NCBI RefSeq assembly: GCF_032854445.1
Contig: NC_088295.1
Coordinates: 17,225,490-17,289,489 of the forward strand
From: Liolophura sinensis
Lineage: Eukaryota; Mollusca; Polyplacophora; Chitonida; Chitonidae
DNA: 64,000 nucleotides
Direction: 5' to 3'
Under the pieces are notes generated by a model. The model made no database searches and was not told the DNA's origin. It saw only the letters and a list, made by a program, of their open reading frames with translations. Shown here one piece after another: positions 11,449-23,017 of the stretch; the stretch's first letter is position 1, and each line of letters starts with the position of its first letter. The translations under genes were made by a program, and so were the position numbers.

Positions 11449-14400
11449 AATAGCAGTCTGGCCTATATCTCCATTAATACTGCACATACAGACATTATAC
11501 GTGGTACATTAATGACACTCAATGCGGACAATCACGTGATGTCAATAACTTTCGATTGTGACACCAGGGTGCGCTTCTGTGAATAGCAGCCTGGACCATA
11601 TTTCCATTAATACCACACCTACAAACATCATACTTGGTACAAGAATGAGATTTAAAGCGGGTTGTCACATGATGCATATAATTTCTGATTCTAACACCAG
11701 GGGGCGCTCATGTAAAAAGGAGTATGAATAGTGGTCTGGCCCATATCTGCATAAATACTGCACCTAAATACATAATAAGCGAACTATCATGTGATGTCAA
11801 TAAATCCTGATTCTAACACCAGGGGGCACTTCGGTGAATAGCAGTCTCAATAGCAGTCTGGCCTATATCTACATTAATACTGTACCTACAGACATCATAG
11901 TACATTTATGACACGTAATACGGGCTATCACGTGATGCCAGTGATTTCTGATTCAGACAGATGGAGGCACTTCTGCGAATAGCAGTCTGAATAGCAGTCT
12001 GGCCCACATCTCTATTAATACTGCACCTACAGACATCATACTTGGTACATCAATGACACTTATTGCGGCTATCAGGTTATGCTAATTATTTCCGGTTATG
12101 ACACCAAGGGGCGCTTGAGTGAATAGCAGTCTGAATAGCAGTCTGGCCCATATATGCATTAATACTGCATCTACAGACAGACATTATACTTGGTACTCTG
12201 ATGACACATAATGTGGACTATCACGTGATGCCAATATTGTTCGAACCTGACACCAAAAAGCGCCTCTCTAAATAGCAGATTGGCCCATATCTCCATAAAT
12301 TTTTGCACTACAGACATCATACAATAAATGTATTAGTACAATAATGCGACATAATGCTGGCTATCACGATGGTTCCAATAAATCCCAATTCTGACACAAG
12401 AGGGCGTTTCTGTGAATAGCAGTCTGGCCCATATATCCATGAATACTGCACCTACAGACATCATACTAAGTACCTTAATGGCACTTATTGCCGGCTATCA
12501 CGGGATGCCAGTATGTCCCGATTCTTACAGCAGAGGGTGCTTCTGTGAATAGCAGTCTAGCCCATATATCCATAAAAAACTGCACCCACAGACATCATAA
12601 TTGGTACATTAATGACCCTAATGCTGGCTATCACGTGATGCCAATAATTCTTGATTCTGACAGCAGGAGGCACTTCTCTGAATAACATTCTGGCCCATAT
12701 CTCCATTAATACTGCATCTACAGACATCATACGTAGTACAATAGTCACCCTTAAAGTGGGCTATCACGTGATGCCCATATTTCCCGATTCTGAGACCAGG
12801 TAGCACTTCTGTGAATAGCAGTCTGAATAGCAGTCTGGTCTATATCTCCCTTAATACTGCATTTACACACATCATACTTGATGACATACTTGATGTAACT
12901 TAATGGGAGCTTATCGCGTGATGCCAAAAATTCCCCGTTTTTATAGCAGAGGGCGCTTCTGTGATAGCAGTCTGAATAGCAGTCTGACGCATATGTCCGA
13001 TAACACTGCATCTACACACATCATACTTGATACATTGATGACACCTATCGGGGCCTATCACGTGATGCCAGTAATTTCCGATTCTGAGAGCAGTGGGCGC
13101 TTCTGTGAATAGCAGTCTGAATAGCAGTCGGTTCAATATCTTTATTAGTACTGCACCTAAAAACATCAAACTTGGTGCATTTAATCACACTTACTACGGA
13201 CTATCACGTGATGCCAATAACTTCCGATTATGACAGCATGGTGTGCCTTATGTGAATAGCAGCCTGAATAGCAGTCTGGACCATAGCTCCATAAATACTG
13301 CACCTACATACACCATACTTGGTTCAATAATGACACTTAACGCAGGTTATTACGTGATGTCAATAAATCCTGATTCTAACAGCAGTGGGCAATTCTGTAA
13401 ATGGTAGTTGTGAATAGCAGTCTGGCCCATGCCTGCATTAAAACTGCACCTACAGACATCATAGTACATTTATGACACCTAATGCGGATTATCACGTGAT
13501 GCCAATAATTTCCGGTTATGACACCAGGGGGCGCTTTTATGAACAGTACTCTGAATAGCAGTCTGGCCCATATCTCCATAAATGCCGCACCTACAGACGT
13601 CATACTTGGTACATCAATGACACTTAATGTGGGCTATCAGAGTCTTCTGTGAATAGCAGTTTGAATAGCGGTCCGAATACCAGTCTGGCCCATATCACCT
13701 ACAGACATCATACTCCGTACAATATTGACACTTAATGTGGTCTATCATGCAAATGATAATAATTTCCGATTCTGACACTAGAAGGCGCTTCTGTGAATAG
13801 CAGTCTGAATAACATTTTGAGCCCTATCTCCATTAATACTCCACCTACTGACGTCATACTCGGTACAACAATGATACTTCATACGGGCTATCATGTCATG
13901 CATAAAATTCCCGATTCTAACACCAGGGGGCGCTTATGTGAATAGCAATCTGAATAGCAGTCCGGCCTATATCTCCATTAATACTGCACATGCAGACATT
14001 ATACGTGGTACATTAATGACACTCAATGCGGACAATTACGTGATGTCAATAACTTTCGATTGTGACACCAGGGTGCGCTTCTGTGAATAGCAGCCTGGAC
14101 CATATTTCCATTAATACCACACCTACAAACATCATACTTGTACAAGAATGAGATTTAAAGCGGGCTGTCACATTATGCATATAATTTCTGATTCTAACAC
14201 CAGGGGGCGCTCATGTAAAAAGGAGTATGAATAGTGGTCTGGCCCCATATCTGCATAAATACTGCACCTAAATACATCATACTAAGTACAATAATGACAC
14301 TTAAAGCGAACTATCATGTGATGTCAATAAATCCTGATACTAACACCAGGGGCGCTGAAAAGCAGTATGAATAGCTGTCTGCCCATATCTCCATAAATAA
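11449..14400 (+). repeat. satellite array, ~133-bp unit, about 20 copies
   Basis: The unit runs AATAGCAGTCTGGCCCATAT, then CTCCATTAATACTGCACCTA, CAGACATCATACTTGGTACA, TTAATGACACTTAATGCGGG, CTATCACGTGATGCCAATAA, TTTCCGATTCTGACACCAGG and GGGCGCTTCTGTG. The 12-bp joint AATAGCAGTCTG is often doubled, giving units of about 145 bp. Copies differ by roughly 10-25 per cent. Frames open across it are by-products of the repeat. Each unit has a CTCF-like core near its 3' end, and many have the palindrome ATCACGTGAT about 25 bp earlier. Confidence 0.97.
11695..11708 (+). promoter_or_regulatory. CTCF-like core motif, perfect copy
   Basis: CACCAGGGGGCGCT fits the vertebrate CTCF core consensus CCASYAGRKGGCRS except for the base before CACC. 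The same 14-mer recurs at 13522-13535, 13921-13934 and 14198-14211. Most other units hold one- to four-base variants at the same place (for example GCAGAGGGCGC near 12943 and CTAGAAGGCGC near 13785). Binding is not shown. Confidence 0.6.
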
Positions 14401-16007
14401 TGGACTATGTATTGCTTGTGAAGTGATGTTTGTGTATGAAGTATGTTTATTTCTTAAAGCGCCAATGCCAGTTTACAGATCAGTTAACAGTTGGGCTACT
14501 AGTAACTGCTGATTTTGACGCCACCTGGTGTTGGATGTCAAGACTTTTATCGCCAATTTTTAACGTTTGGAAAGTTGTGTTTAATTATCAATTCTGAACA
14601 ATGTGTATCTGTAACACTTTATTTGAGAGATTTCTATTGTCCATAGGGAAATTATAACTAAATTGTTTGAGATGGTTAAGTCTTTAAAGCGAGTAAATAA
14701 ATCTGGTAACAGTCTAGTTCAAAACACAAGTCTGGCGTTAGCAGACATTTGACGTCAAACCATTTCACGCCCTTTTGTACGGTGTGGAGATTTTTTAATA
14801 TCAAGTATGTGTATTGGTAACATTTTTGTATATATAAATTTGTGTTTTCCAGACAAAATAGTGGTTTTTCTCTTTTAAATTGGTTGAGAATCTGAAAACA
14901 GTGAACAATTTTGTTAACAATTTAAATTTGGTTAACAATTTAGTGTGATTTCAGATGTCATCGGAGGTTAAAACGTTTGACACCCTTTGTGAGGGGCTGG
15001 AAAGAGGTGTTTATGTATTTGGGAGATTTTTTGTAGGAAATAAATGACTTCTAGGCCTTGTAAAGTGATGTTTGTGTATGAAGTCTGAGATCTGTATGTA
15101 TATTGCTTAAGGCGTTAATGGCGTTTTACAGATCAGTTAACAGGTATTTTGATGCCACCCAGCGTCGGATGTGTGCCTGTATTAAAAGTTGTCAATTTCA
15201 AATTGGTTAAGTCTTTTTGCTTAAGTCTTTAAAACCAGTAAATAGTTCTGTTAACAGCCTAGTTAACAACTCAGTCTGACGTCAGCAGTCATTTGACGTA
15301 AAAGCATTTCACGCCATTTTGTACTGGTTTAGGCGTAAACGCCGGTTAAAACATCCCTCAACAGTTCTGTAAACACTTCAGTGGGACATCATCCTAAAGC
15401 TTACTGGTGAAGGCGTTAAGGCTAATTGACAGTAGAGTTTAGAGTGGATATAAAAGGTCTGTTTGTCTTCACTGACGTCGGAAGATTAGAATACTGGCGC
15501 CTAACCATATATACATAGTATTTTATCTGTAACACTGTTCATAATAGAAAAACAAATTTCTGTAAGACAATAATGACTTGTAGGGCTTTTCAAATTGTGT
15601 TCATGTGTTGAGAATTCGGTAAACATTTCAGTGTGACCTCACATTAGGGTATATTAATTCAGGCGTCATAGCCAGCAAGCAGTTTACTCATTGGTCAACA
15701 ATTTAGTGTGACGTCATCTAACGTCGGACGTTAACGATTTCTCAAGTAATTTTTTTAGATTGGCAAAGTGGTATTGGAGGACCATTTTGAACGTGTGCGT
15801 ATCTGTAACATATTGTTCAATTAAAATACATTTTCCATAGAAAAAAAAATAATGGATACCATTTTAAATAGGTTAGAAGGAAACGGCATTCATACATGGC
15901 TGACAGTGGATATAGGGTTACCTGGTTTAATTCTCCTAGCCTTCATCACTCTTGAACAAATCTTCCATACTTAATATTTAGTCCAGTATAGAAAAAATTC
16001 TGTAATC
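14401..16007. repeat. spacer of diverged ~500-650-bp tandem modules
   Basis: Two clear copies begin with the related strings GTGAAGTGATGTTTGTGTAT (about 14413) and GTAAAGTGATGTTTGTGTAT (about 15061). Both continue through TTTACAGATCAGTTAACAG and a GCCACC(T/C) block. A third, more diverged copy starts near 15590 and shares ATCTGTAACA and the TCCATAG tail. TGACGTCA-type palindromes recur (near 14752, 15290 and 15709). No coding frame of interest is present. The block near 16008 grades into the minus-strand satellite. Confidence 0.75.
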
Positions 16008-16947
16008 CCTCGTTGCCACCTGGCGTTAGAATTATTGACACCACGTGATAGCCCGCATTAAGTGTTATTAATTAATAAGTGTGATGTTTGTAGGCGCAAT
16101 ATTAATGGAGATATTGGGCAGACTGCTATTCAAGCTGCTATTCACAGAAGCGCGTCCTGGTGTCAGAATCGGGAATTTTTGGCATCAGGTGATAGCCCGC
16201 ATTAAGTGTCAATGATGTACCGTGTATGATGTCTGTAGGTTTAGTATTAAACGAGATATGGCCCAGGCAGCTATTCAGACTGATATTCTCAGAGGTGCCC
16301 CCTGCTGTCAAAAGCGGGAATTATTGGCATCACGATATGGCCTAATATATAATTTGTAGAGATAATGACTTATCCCTGTTGAATAGCTAACCGCTAACTG
16401 CGAACTGCAGCCTGCTTTTCAGAGTGCTATTCACAGAAGCGCCCTCTGCTGTCAGAATCGGGAATACTGTGCATCACGTGATCGACCGCATTAAGTGTCA
16501 TTAATGTACCAAGAATGATGTTTGTAGGTGTAGTATTATTGGAGATATGGGCCAGGTTGCTATTCAATTATATGCATGACATGATAGCCCGCATTAGGTG
16601 TCATTCACGTACCGAGTATGATGTCTGTAGGCGTAGTATTAATGGAGATATGGGCCAGACTGCTATTCACAATGCTATGCACAGAAGTGCCTTCTGGTGT
16701 CAAAATCAAAATTATACGCTTGACATGATAGCCCACATTAAGTGTCATTGATGTACTGAGTATGGTGTCTGTAGGTGTAGTATTAATGGAGATATGGGGC
16801 AAACTGCAATTCAGGCTGCTTTTCGAAGAAGCGCTCCCTGTCGTCAGAATTGGGAATTATTGACATCACGTGATAGCCCGCATTAAGTGTCATTAATGTA
16901 CCAAGTATGATGTCTGTAGGTGCAGTAATAATGGCGATATAGCCCAA
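16008..16947 (-). repeat. inverted satellite array, about 6 copies
   Basis: These are the reverse complement of the units in the left array, recognisable by GATAGCCCGCATTAAGTGTC, ATGATGTCTGTAGG and GGAGATATGGGCCAGACTGC. CTCF-like cores are therefore on the minus strand (for example near 16150, 16290, 16437, 16685 and 16830). A copy of the terminal module interrupts the array at about 16340-16408, so about 600 bp ending in the module has been duplicated. Confidence 0.95.
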
Positions 16948-17032
16948 TACATAATTTATAGAAATAATGACTTGTCCCTGTTGAATAACTAACCGCCAAC
17001 TGCGAACCGCAGTGGAAGTTATTTCACGTGTG
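16948..17032 (-). repeat. terminal module of satellite element
   Basis: The block with ATAATGACTTGTCCCTGTTG and AACTAACCGCCAACTGCG matches one at 16340-16408 and, in reverse complement, one at about 63305-63400. It ends in a small hairpin, ACTGCG-AAC-CGCAGT (16998-17012), followed after about ten bases by CACGTG. Homology with the 63300 copy extends through that CACGTG and then fades, which marks the probable element boundary. Confidence 0.75.
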
Positions 17033-19596
17033 TAAAAACATGAAGCAACATCAACAAACAACACGTACCGCTCAGATGTTATTACAGGGGTCAGTTCCAC
17101 GTCGAACAGGTCATGACAAACGGGGTTTTGTCACCAGCATGACAAGCTGTTGCTATTAGGCTGTCTCTTTTAAATCTTAGATTTATGAATTGATTTTTGG
17201 TTCATTTTCTAAACATATCTTTCCGCGTGTCTGTTGGGTTGCCATTAGCAGATGTTGTCGTCTCTATGCTCCCCACCGCCTAATATGCCGAAAGATGCGA
17301 TCAACACATGATGTTCACACATGACCAACCAGCTGCTCAAAATAGCAAACTGGTGAGAAAAAACTAATCACAAAATATTTTGACGTCAGTAGGCGATTTC
17401 CTGGATGTGAAAAATTGGGCAGATGCCTCCAAAGGGAAACAGTACATTTCAGTAATGTGTGAAAGAAATCCTTTTTGTCTCTCTTCTGTATGTACTTTCT
17501 TGCCTCTTTCTGCTTCAGCGTAACCAAAAGGCTCCACGTCTGTCAGTCGAGGATGTTCTTACTTAGAAACTGTGATGCTTCTTGTTCTCCAGGAATTTCT
17601 ATATTACATGTACAAAGATTTACATATCGCTTCTAATAGGGAGAAAGTTCTAGGTGCGGTCATTATTATGCAAAGCAATCACAAACTGTGTTAGACAGTA
17701 AATAACACTTCTTCGTTTAGCAAGCACTCCAAAATTTCAAAGGTGTTGAAAACAGTTGTCAGTTAGTTTCCAGCTGTTTTTCATTTAACCTTAACTATTC
17801 GGGTAAGAGGTGGGGAGCATACGATAAAATAGTTAGGGTGTAATAAAAAAATGGGCTATTCATCTGATTTATCATTTCGACGTTGCTAAATCTTATTACG
17901 AACTCTTTGATGGGCAAAAATTACAGCAAAGTTACAGCGCTAAAGTTATGAAGCAGTGGTAAAATCTCTGTCAATTTGGAACATTTGCACGGTTGTAACA
18001 AAAAACAAACTGTTCCTCAATGTGCGCTTTTCATTTCCTCAAAGCGGATTTATCACCACTCCTGCCTGTACGCTTGACTGCGAAACATCCCTGGGGTACC
18101 TTAATTGATAAGGAATACACAGTTCCTGAGATAATACAAGACGTAAGTACCCCTAACAGTACAGACTCATAAACTATTCATTTTCTGACAACCACTTGGC
18201 CTTTACTCTCGGCGGGTGTGGACTGATATGGCTGTTGATACGAACCCGCTTAACCCGCATCAGATAGCAGAAAGTCATCAGCCGTCAAGACTTCATCTAA
18301 CCTCTACGCATAGTCACTTAGTACAGCTTACGCAAAGTCGGCAGTGGATGTTGAAACCATGTTCGTGGGCAAAATATTATTGGAAGTGTTCGATTTCTGA
18401 CCCAAATGATAAAAGGACACGTTTTTGCTATTAGCCGTGTTTGAGTGAAGCGAGTTACCTCTCAAATTAAAACATTCAAGCGGTATTGCGTGAGCGTTCT
18501 GGTCGATTATGTTGAAAATTTTGTCACAGTTCTCCACACAGAATACCTGAATAACATGTACACGTTATCGGGCTTAAGTGCTTTTATCAAGTATCTTCTA
18601 GTCTTGTAATGTAACGCTTCTGGAATAAATTTAAGGAAACTGGGGAACCTGAGTTGAGTTCAAAGTACAGTAATGTTGCCTAAGTGATGTCAGTCTAAAC
18701 GAAACATCAAGAAGCTGTCATTCACTAGCAAGGCAAAAAGCAGATATCAGCTTACAGATTAGCGGAATGTGATCAGCCTTTCTTGTTTTATCGTACGAAA
18801 TTCAATGCGAAACTGTATATAGAGTAAATTTATTTGACACCGTCTCACAAATGAACCATCACGTCAAACAGAATTATTCTGCAATGATCAGCTTGAACAC
18901 ATTATTAGTATAAACTTTGATTGATTGCATGAGAGAATAAGGTTCAATAAATGATTTTAAATGATTTAATGTTTTGTATTTTACCGTGGTTAAAGCAAGT
19001 ATCATGGGCTGACAAGATATTGGAGGATAATTCACATACCGAACTGAATATCTCAATTATGCTGCCATCATATGATACGTGGTAGAACAAAAGCTGAGAG
19101 AAGATGAAGGCGATTAAGCGCCTGATGTCATGCAGGTGACGTCAGTCAAGATATGAACTAAGCTGATGGTAAACTGTGGCTTTTATCATGCATAATTAAT
19201 ATCTCTCTGTACTGGACTTGAGCACGTATGTTTTTTAATGTGTAAGGCGAACTGACATATGCAGGTGGGCATGAAGCCATTGGCACGCAGTTGTTAGATC
19301 TGGAACCAAACTAGTAAGGTAAAGTGTGAAAAGTGTCTGGTGCCCAGGGCACGAGGAGAACGGATATATGCTAACTTTCCCACGGTTTAGCGCTAGTGTG
19401 TGTGGTGACTTGTAGCATGTGTTGGATCCAATCCTGGTCCAGGGTGGCTGCAATCATCGGCCCCAGTGCAGACAATCTAGCCATTGATTTCAGATAACCC
19501 GTGTGGCTAGGTGGACGGATCGCTCGGGAAGAACGTATCACGAGAAGCCGACAGCGTTCGTGTAATTCAGAACGGCCGTAACCTTACACGTGCCAT
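17033..19596. other. no supported feature
   Basis: A minus-strand frame at 17315-17527 has a lysine-rich, protein-like start but no recognisable family and no splice support. Otherwise nothing is seen. Confidence 0.45.
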
Positions 19597-19670
19597 GTCG
19601 ACACGGAGGCAGAGAAAGTTTTCCTTTACCGGATCGGGAGCTACCTGGCTTAGATGGCCTTCGTGTCGAC
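19597..19670. repeat. inverted repeat in GC-rich island
   Basis: GTCGACACGGAGGC (19597-19610) pairs with GCCTTCGTGTCGAC (19657-19670) with one mismatch, inside a locally GC-rich stretch of about 19500-19690. Its origin is unknown. Confidence 0.6.
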
Positions 19671-22229
19671 TTGGTGATTTTCAAACTCAACCCTGTAGAC
19701 CAAACAATGTCTTTTGTATTGCATATAAGAGGGCGTTGAGAAAATAGCCTTCCCCCAGACAATAGAGTGTAAATGGACAAACATACGGATTAAGCTACAG
19801 TACACAGTCTGGTCTCAAACGGCTTTGGAGGGACCAAAACAAACTGGTAAGTCCATTGTTAAAATGTCTCCATATTAAGTATAAAGAAACCTTAACTGCT
19901 TACATGTCCCTTTATATCATTTGTTTTGTTTTCCTTATTCTAGAATCTAAACATAAAAATACTCCATGTCATCCTCTCATCCTTATGTCCCAATAAATAT
20001 ACAATGAGCTATTTTCAGCTATTAATGTATCTGATTTTTCCGAAGCAATACATTCACAGCGGTCTCAATTTCATTTCTCGTTTTGCATAAATTTTGTCAA
20101 AGTGTAGACAGTATATGGCATTTGCCTCACTTCTTAAGGTAAATAGTAATATAGTTTCTTACCGTTGGTTGTTGTTCACGCATTTAATGACATTTTTATT
20201 GGCAAAATTATATGCAAAATTTTATTTGCACGTGAGAAGTAATGTTTTCTTTATTTGGTATACTACGTGGTAGTGTCATTGGCAATAGCAAGCAATAAGC
20301 GCGTAAAACTTTTCTGAGTTGACCTGAGGAGTATTTGCCCACCTGTGTGCTCTTTGACATTGCCTGATAAGCAATCTTCAGAGATGCTTTAAGAAGTGTT
20401 TTGCTTATCAGTACGTCTCACTGCCAGTAATTGAAAACATACGTCTTCTCGTAATTTTCCTCCGAGCGTTACCAAACAGTGACTTTTCTTCCTTAGGGCT
20501 GTCTCAGGCCAGATACCTGGTTCATTCCACTGATAGGAACGTAATGCTTCACTGGGAATTCAAGTCGCTTCCTTCGGGCAATGAGGTCATTTACAGAGGC
20601 TAGCTGTAAAGTTTGCACACTAATACAGGGCAGGGTTTAATATCCGCGGAGTAGATATTCTCTCGCATTTTCTGAGGCAGCTGGGAAATGACAAGTTGTT
20701 CGCACAGACTTGTCTATCTGAGAATCCCTTTGTAATATCGTTTGGCGTTAGCATCTGTATAAACATCGCATACATGTGGTTTGTATCGGTATCCTGTGAG
20801 CCATAAACATTGGGTGAATGGGAAGCGAGGAAATGATGTATTAGTTATCATCAACATTCAAGGTAAACTAGGACAAGCAAGGGCTGATACAGAAAAGTTC
20901 ACCGTAACCATCATACTGCGGAAAGTAAGTTCTTTAATTTTGCTAAATCCAGGATGTGTTTCATTTATTTTCCCCCCGATTTCGTTGGCTTCTTTTCATT
21001 CCTGTTGCATTGTTCTCCTGCATTGTAAGTAACTGAGGACAATCTTAACACAGGCTTCAGTTTCCAATACTCGATTCCAAGACTGAATGCATCTTGTCAC
21101 TCACAGGTAAATTAGAACTTGTTGAATAAATGAGTATAAAGAAAGCTGAGGTCGAAGTATTATCCTGTTCTCTTGAATGACTGTTGAGACCTGGGATAAC
21201 CATGCGGGTGAGTGTGTTCCTAGCCATGTCTCCACATTTATTTCCGATGTTTCAGATATATTACATTTGGATAACGACATAATTTCCTATTAATTTTTGC
21301 TATGGTGGCTTTGCATGCCAAGCTTACCTGAAAGATATCGAAGGCCTAATAGCGAGATCACAGGATGTCCCCAAGCCGTTGATAGTTTCATCCTTGACAA
21401 CAGAACAACGCAGTCGCTCAGCCGCATGTATATATGGACTATACATAGGATCTAATTATTACAGGTTACGATGTAATTTACTTGCACAAACGTTGGTTCA
21501 AACTTAGGTGCCACATTTGAATTTAGGATCTGTTAAATGTTAATTGTATAACAGCTTTTCATTTAATTAACTATTTCGATAACACACTTGACTTGACGTC
21601 CTTGTTATCTTAGCTATTAGATTACTTCATGGTGATATTTTCGTTCAGATTTAATGTGTATACCGAACAATATGATACGATGTACATCGTGTCAAATTCA
21701 TCTTGAAAAATTTAATGCGCGCGAGGTAATTCTTGCAGAAGTTTCGGCAAATATCTTTAACATTGCATGCATTGTTCATTTGCTGTCTCATTGTCAACAG
21801 TGCATTGACATTAAGACTTCCATCTGTGTTGTGCACTTTACTCCTAGTCTACTTAAGTGGAAATCCTATACAATATTTTCAATACTGAGTCGTGTGGTAC
21901 CAATTTTCGGCCACTGTATCCCTCTGCCTCACATCTACTGTAATTGCATGTACAGCAATACGTGTTTCAAACAGATGAACGATTTTGTTCAAAATTTCTC
22001 AAACCAAGGACGAGGGTACTTGTTTTGGTATAATACAGCTTACCGCATGAGCCGTACAGCCCCTAGCTACGCTGCGTCGCAGTAGAATTGTAATAGCCGT
22101 ATACCGCAGACATGGGATGCCGTTCAGGAACCGCAGTTGTCATGTAAACCACATGTAGGCTGTGTCTCAGTAATAGTCGTGCTACATCTGGCGTTCAGTC
22201 ACTGCAACTCTCGTATGTATATGTATGTA
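19671..22229. other. no supported feature
   Basis: No domain or repeat was recognised. A minus-strand frame at 21651-21830 follows an acceptor-like CAACACAG and reads like protein, but its phase does not fit the candidate exons upstream at 23018-23842. Confidence 0.4.
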
Positions 22230-22562
22230 TACTTGGGGTTTAACTTCGTACTTAACAAGTTTTCAGTTATATGACGAGGAGTTATTCGTGTATGTACATA
22301 TACTGAGTCCATGCCGTCAAAGTGCTGCCAACACCGAAGTAAGTATCATGCCAAAGACACTAGACATGGCACCCCATCAAGTCACTCTATAGACAGGAAC
22401 CGACCAGTTTCCTTTATCTAACCTCTCAGTGTTGAGCGCCAAGCGAGGCAACAGCAAGTACCATTTTTAAAGTCTTTGGTGTGACCTTGACCCAGGTTTG
22501 ATCCCGGGATCTTTCAACTTCGAGGCTGACGCTCGAGTCACTAGGCCACCGAAGCGGTTCGC
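22230..22562 (-). mobile_element. tRNA-headed SINE, minus orientation
   Basis: Read on the minus strand, a tRNA-like head contains GTGGCCTAGTGACTCGAG (A-box region) and GGGATCAAACCTGGGTC (B-box region). The body follows, with CTCGCTTGGCGCTCAACACTG. The tail ends in a string like CGTACTTAACAAG and CCCCAAGT. The same body occurs at 22640-22978 and 44419-44776. SINEs are short retroposons transcribed by RNA polymerase III and moved by LINE enzymes. Confidence 0.85.
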
Positions 22563-22639
22563 AACACTGGTGCACTCCCATGCTAGGACTGCGAGTGTAT
22601 TCGTACATCCTCGTGCTGGGCTGTGACAGTACCACAATA

Positions 22640-22978
22640 GCCGTTCACCATCTAAGCTTGGTAAAGCGTCCGCTTCGGGAGGCGGCAGATCCAGGGTCAA
22701 TCCTGGGTCGAAACACACCTAAGACCTTAAAAGAGAAAGTTGTAACTTCCTCGCTTGGCGTTCAACATGAAGAGGATAGTGCAACGGCTGGATGACCCCT
22801 TTCAGTATAATGACTCGGGCGTGGTGATTTACTTGCCTTTGGTAAGTCGTCTCAGTGAAACAGCACTAGATAAAAAAGCTGTTAAAATCCGCCCTGCAAC
22901 AAGGAGGCACATCACATGCACTCTAAGGACTCCGTCGTCGTGGGACTGAAAAATTGTGAAGTATGACGTTCAACCCCA
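22640..22978 (+). mobile_element. tRNA-headed SINE, plus orientation
   Basis: Same family as the copy at 22230-22562 but on the other strand and about 75 bp away. Head: GGTAAAGCGTCCGCTTCGGG and GGGTCAATCCTGGGTCG. Body: CTCGCTTGGCGTTCAACATG. Tail: GACGTTCAACCCCAAACACT, running into ACTGACTCACT. Confidence 0.85.
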
Positions 22979-23017
22979 AACACTAACTGACTCACTATCT
23001 AGGCTATTAAGGTAAAC

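Larger units (their letters stand above)
11449..17032. mobile_element. foldback-like element with satellite-array arms
   Basis: The left arm (11449-14400) is a plus-strand array of ~133-bp units. A 1.6-kb spacer follows. The right arm (16008-16947) holds the same unit on the minus strand and ends in a terminal module (16948-17032). The same module, in reverse orientation, opens an independent plus-strand array at about 63300, so it is likely a true end of the element. No open frame of note lies inside, so it would be non-autonomous. Inverted arms built of tandem repeats are known in Foldback/Galileo and sea urchin TU elements. Kinship with those is inference from form only. The left terminus is hidden by the gap. 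Confidence 0.6.

Noticed and set aside
11449-14400. CRISPR-like regular repeat array
   Set aside because: Units are ~133 bp, diverged throughout, with no short constant repeat separated by unique spacers, and the setting is eukaryotic.
22426-22949. Several overlapping open frames of 60-80 codons
   Set aside because: All lie within the two SINE copies and change strand with them.
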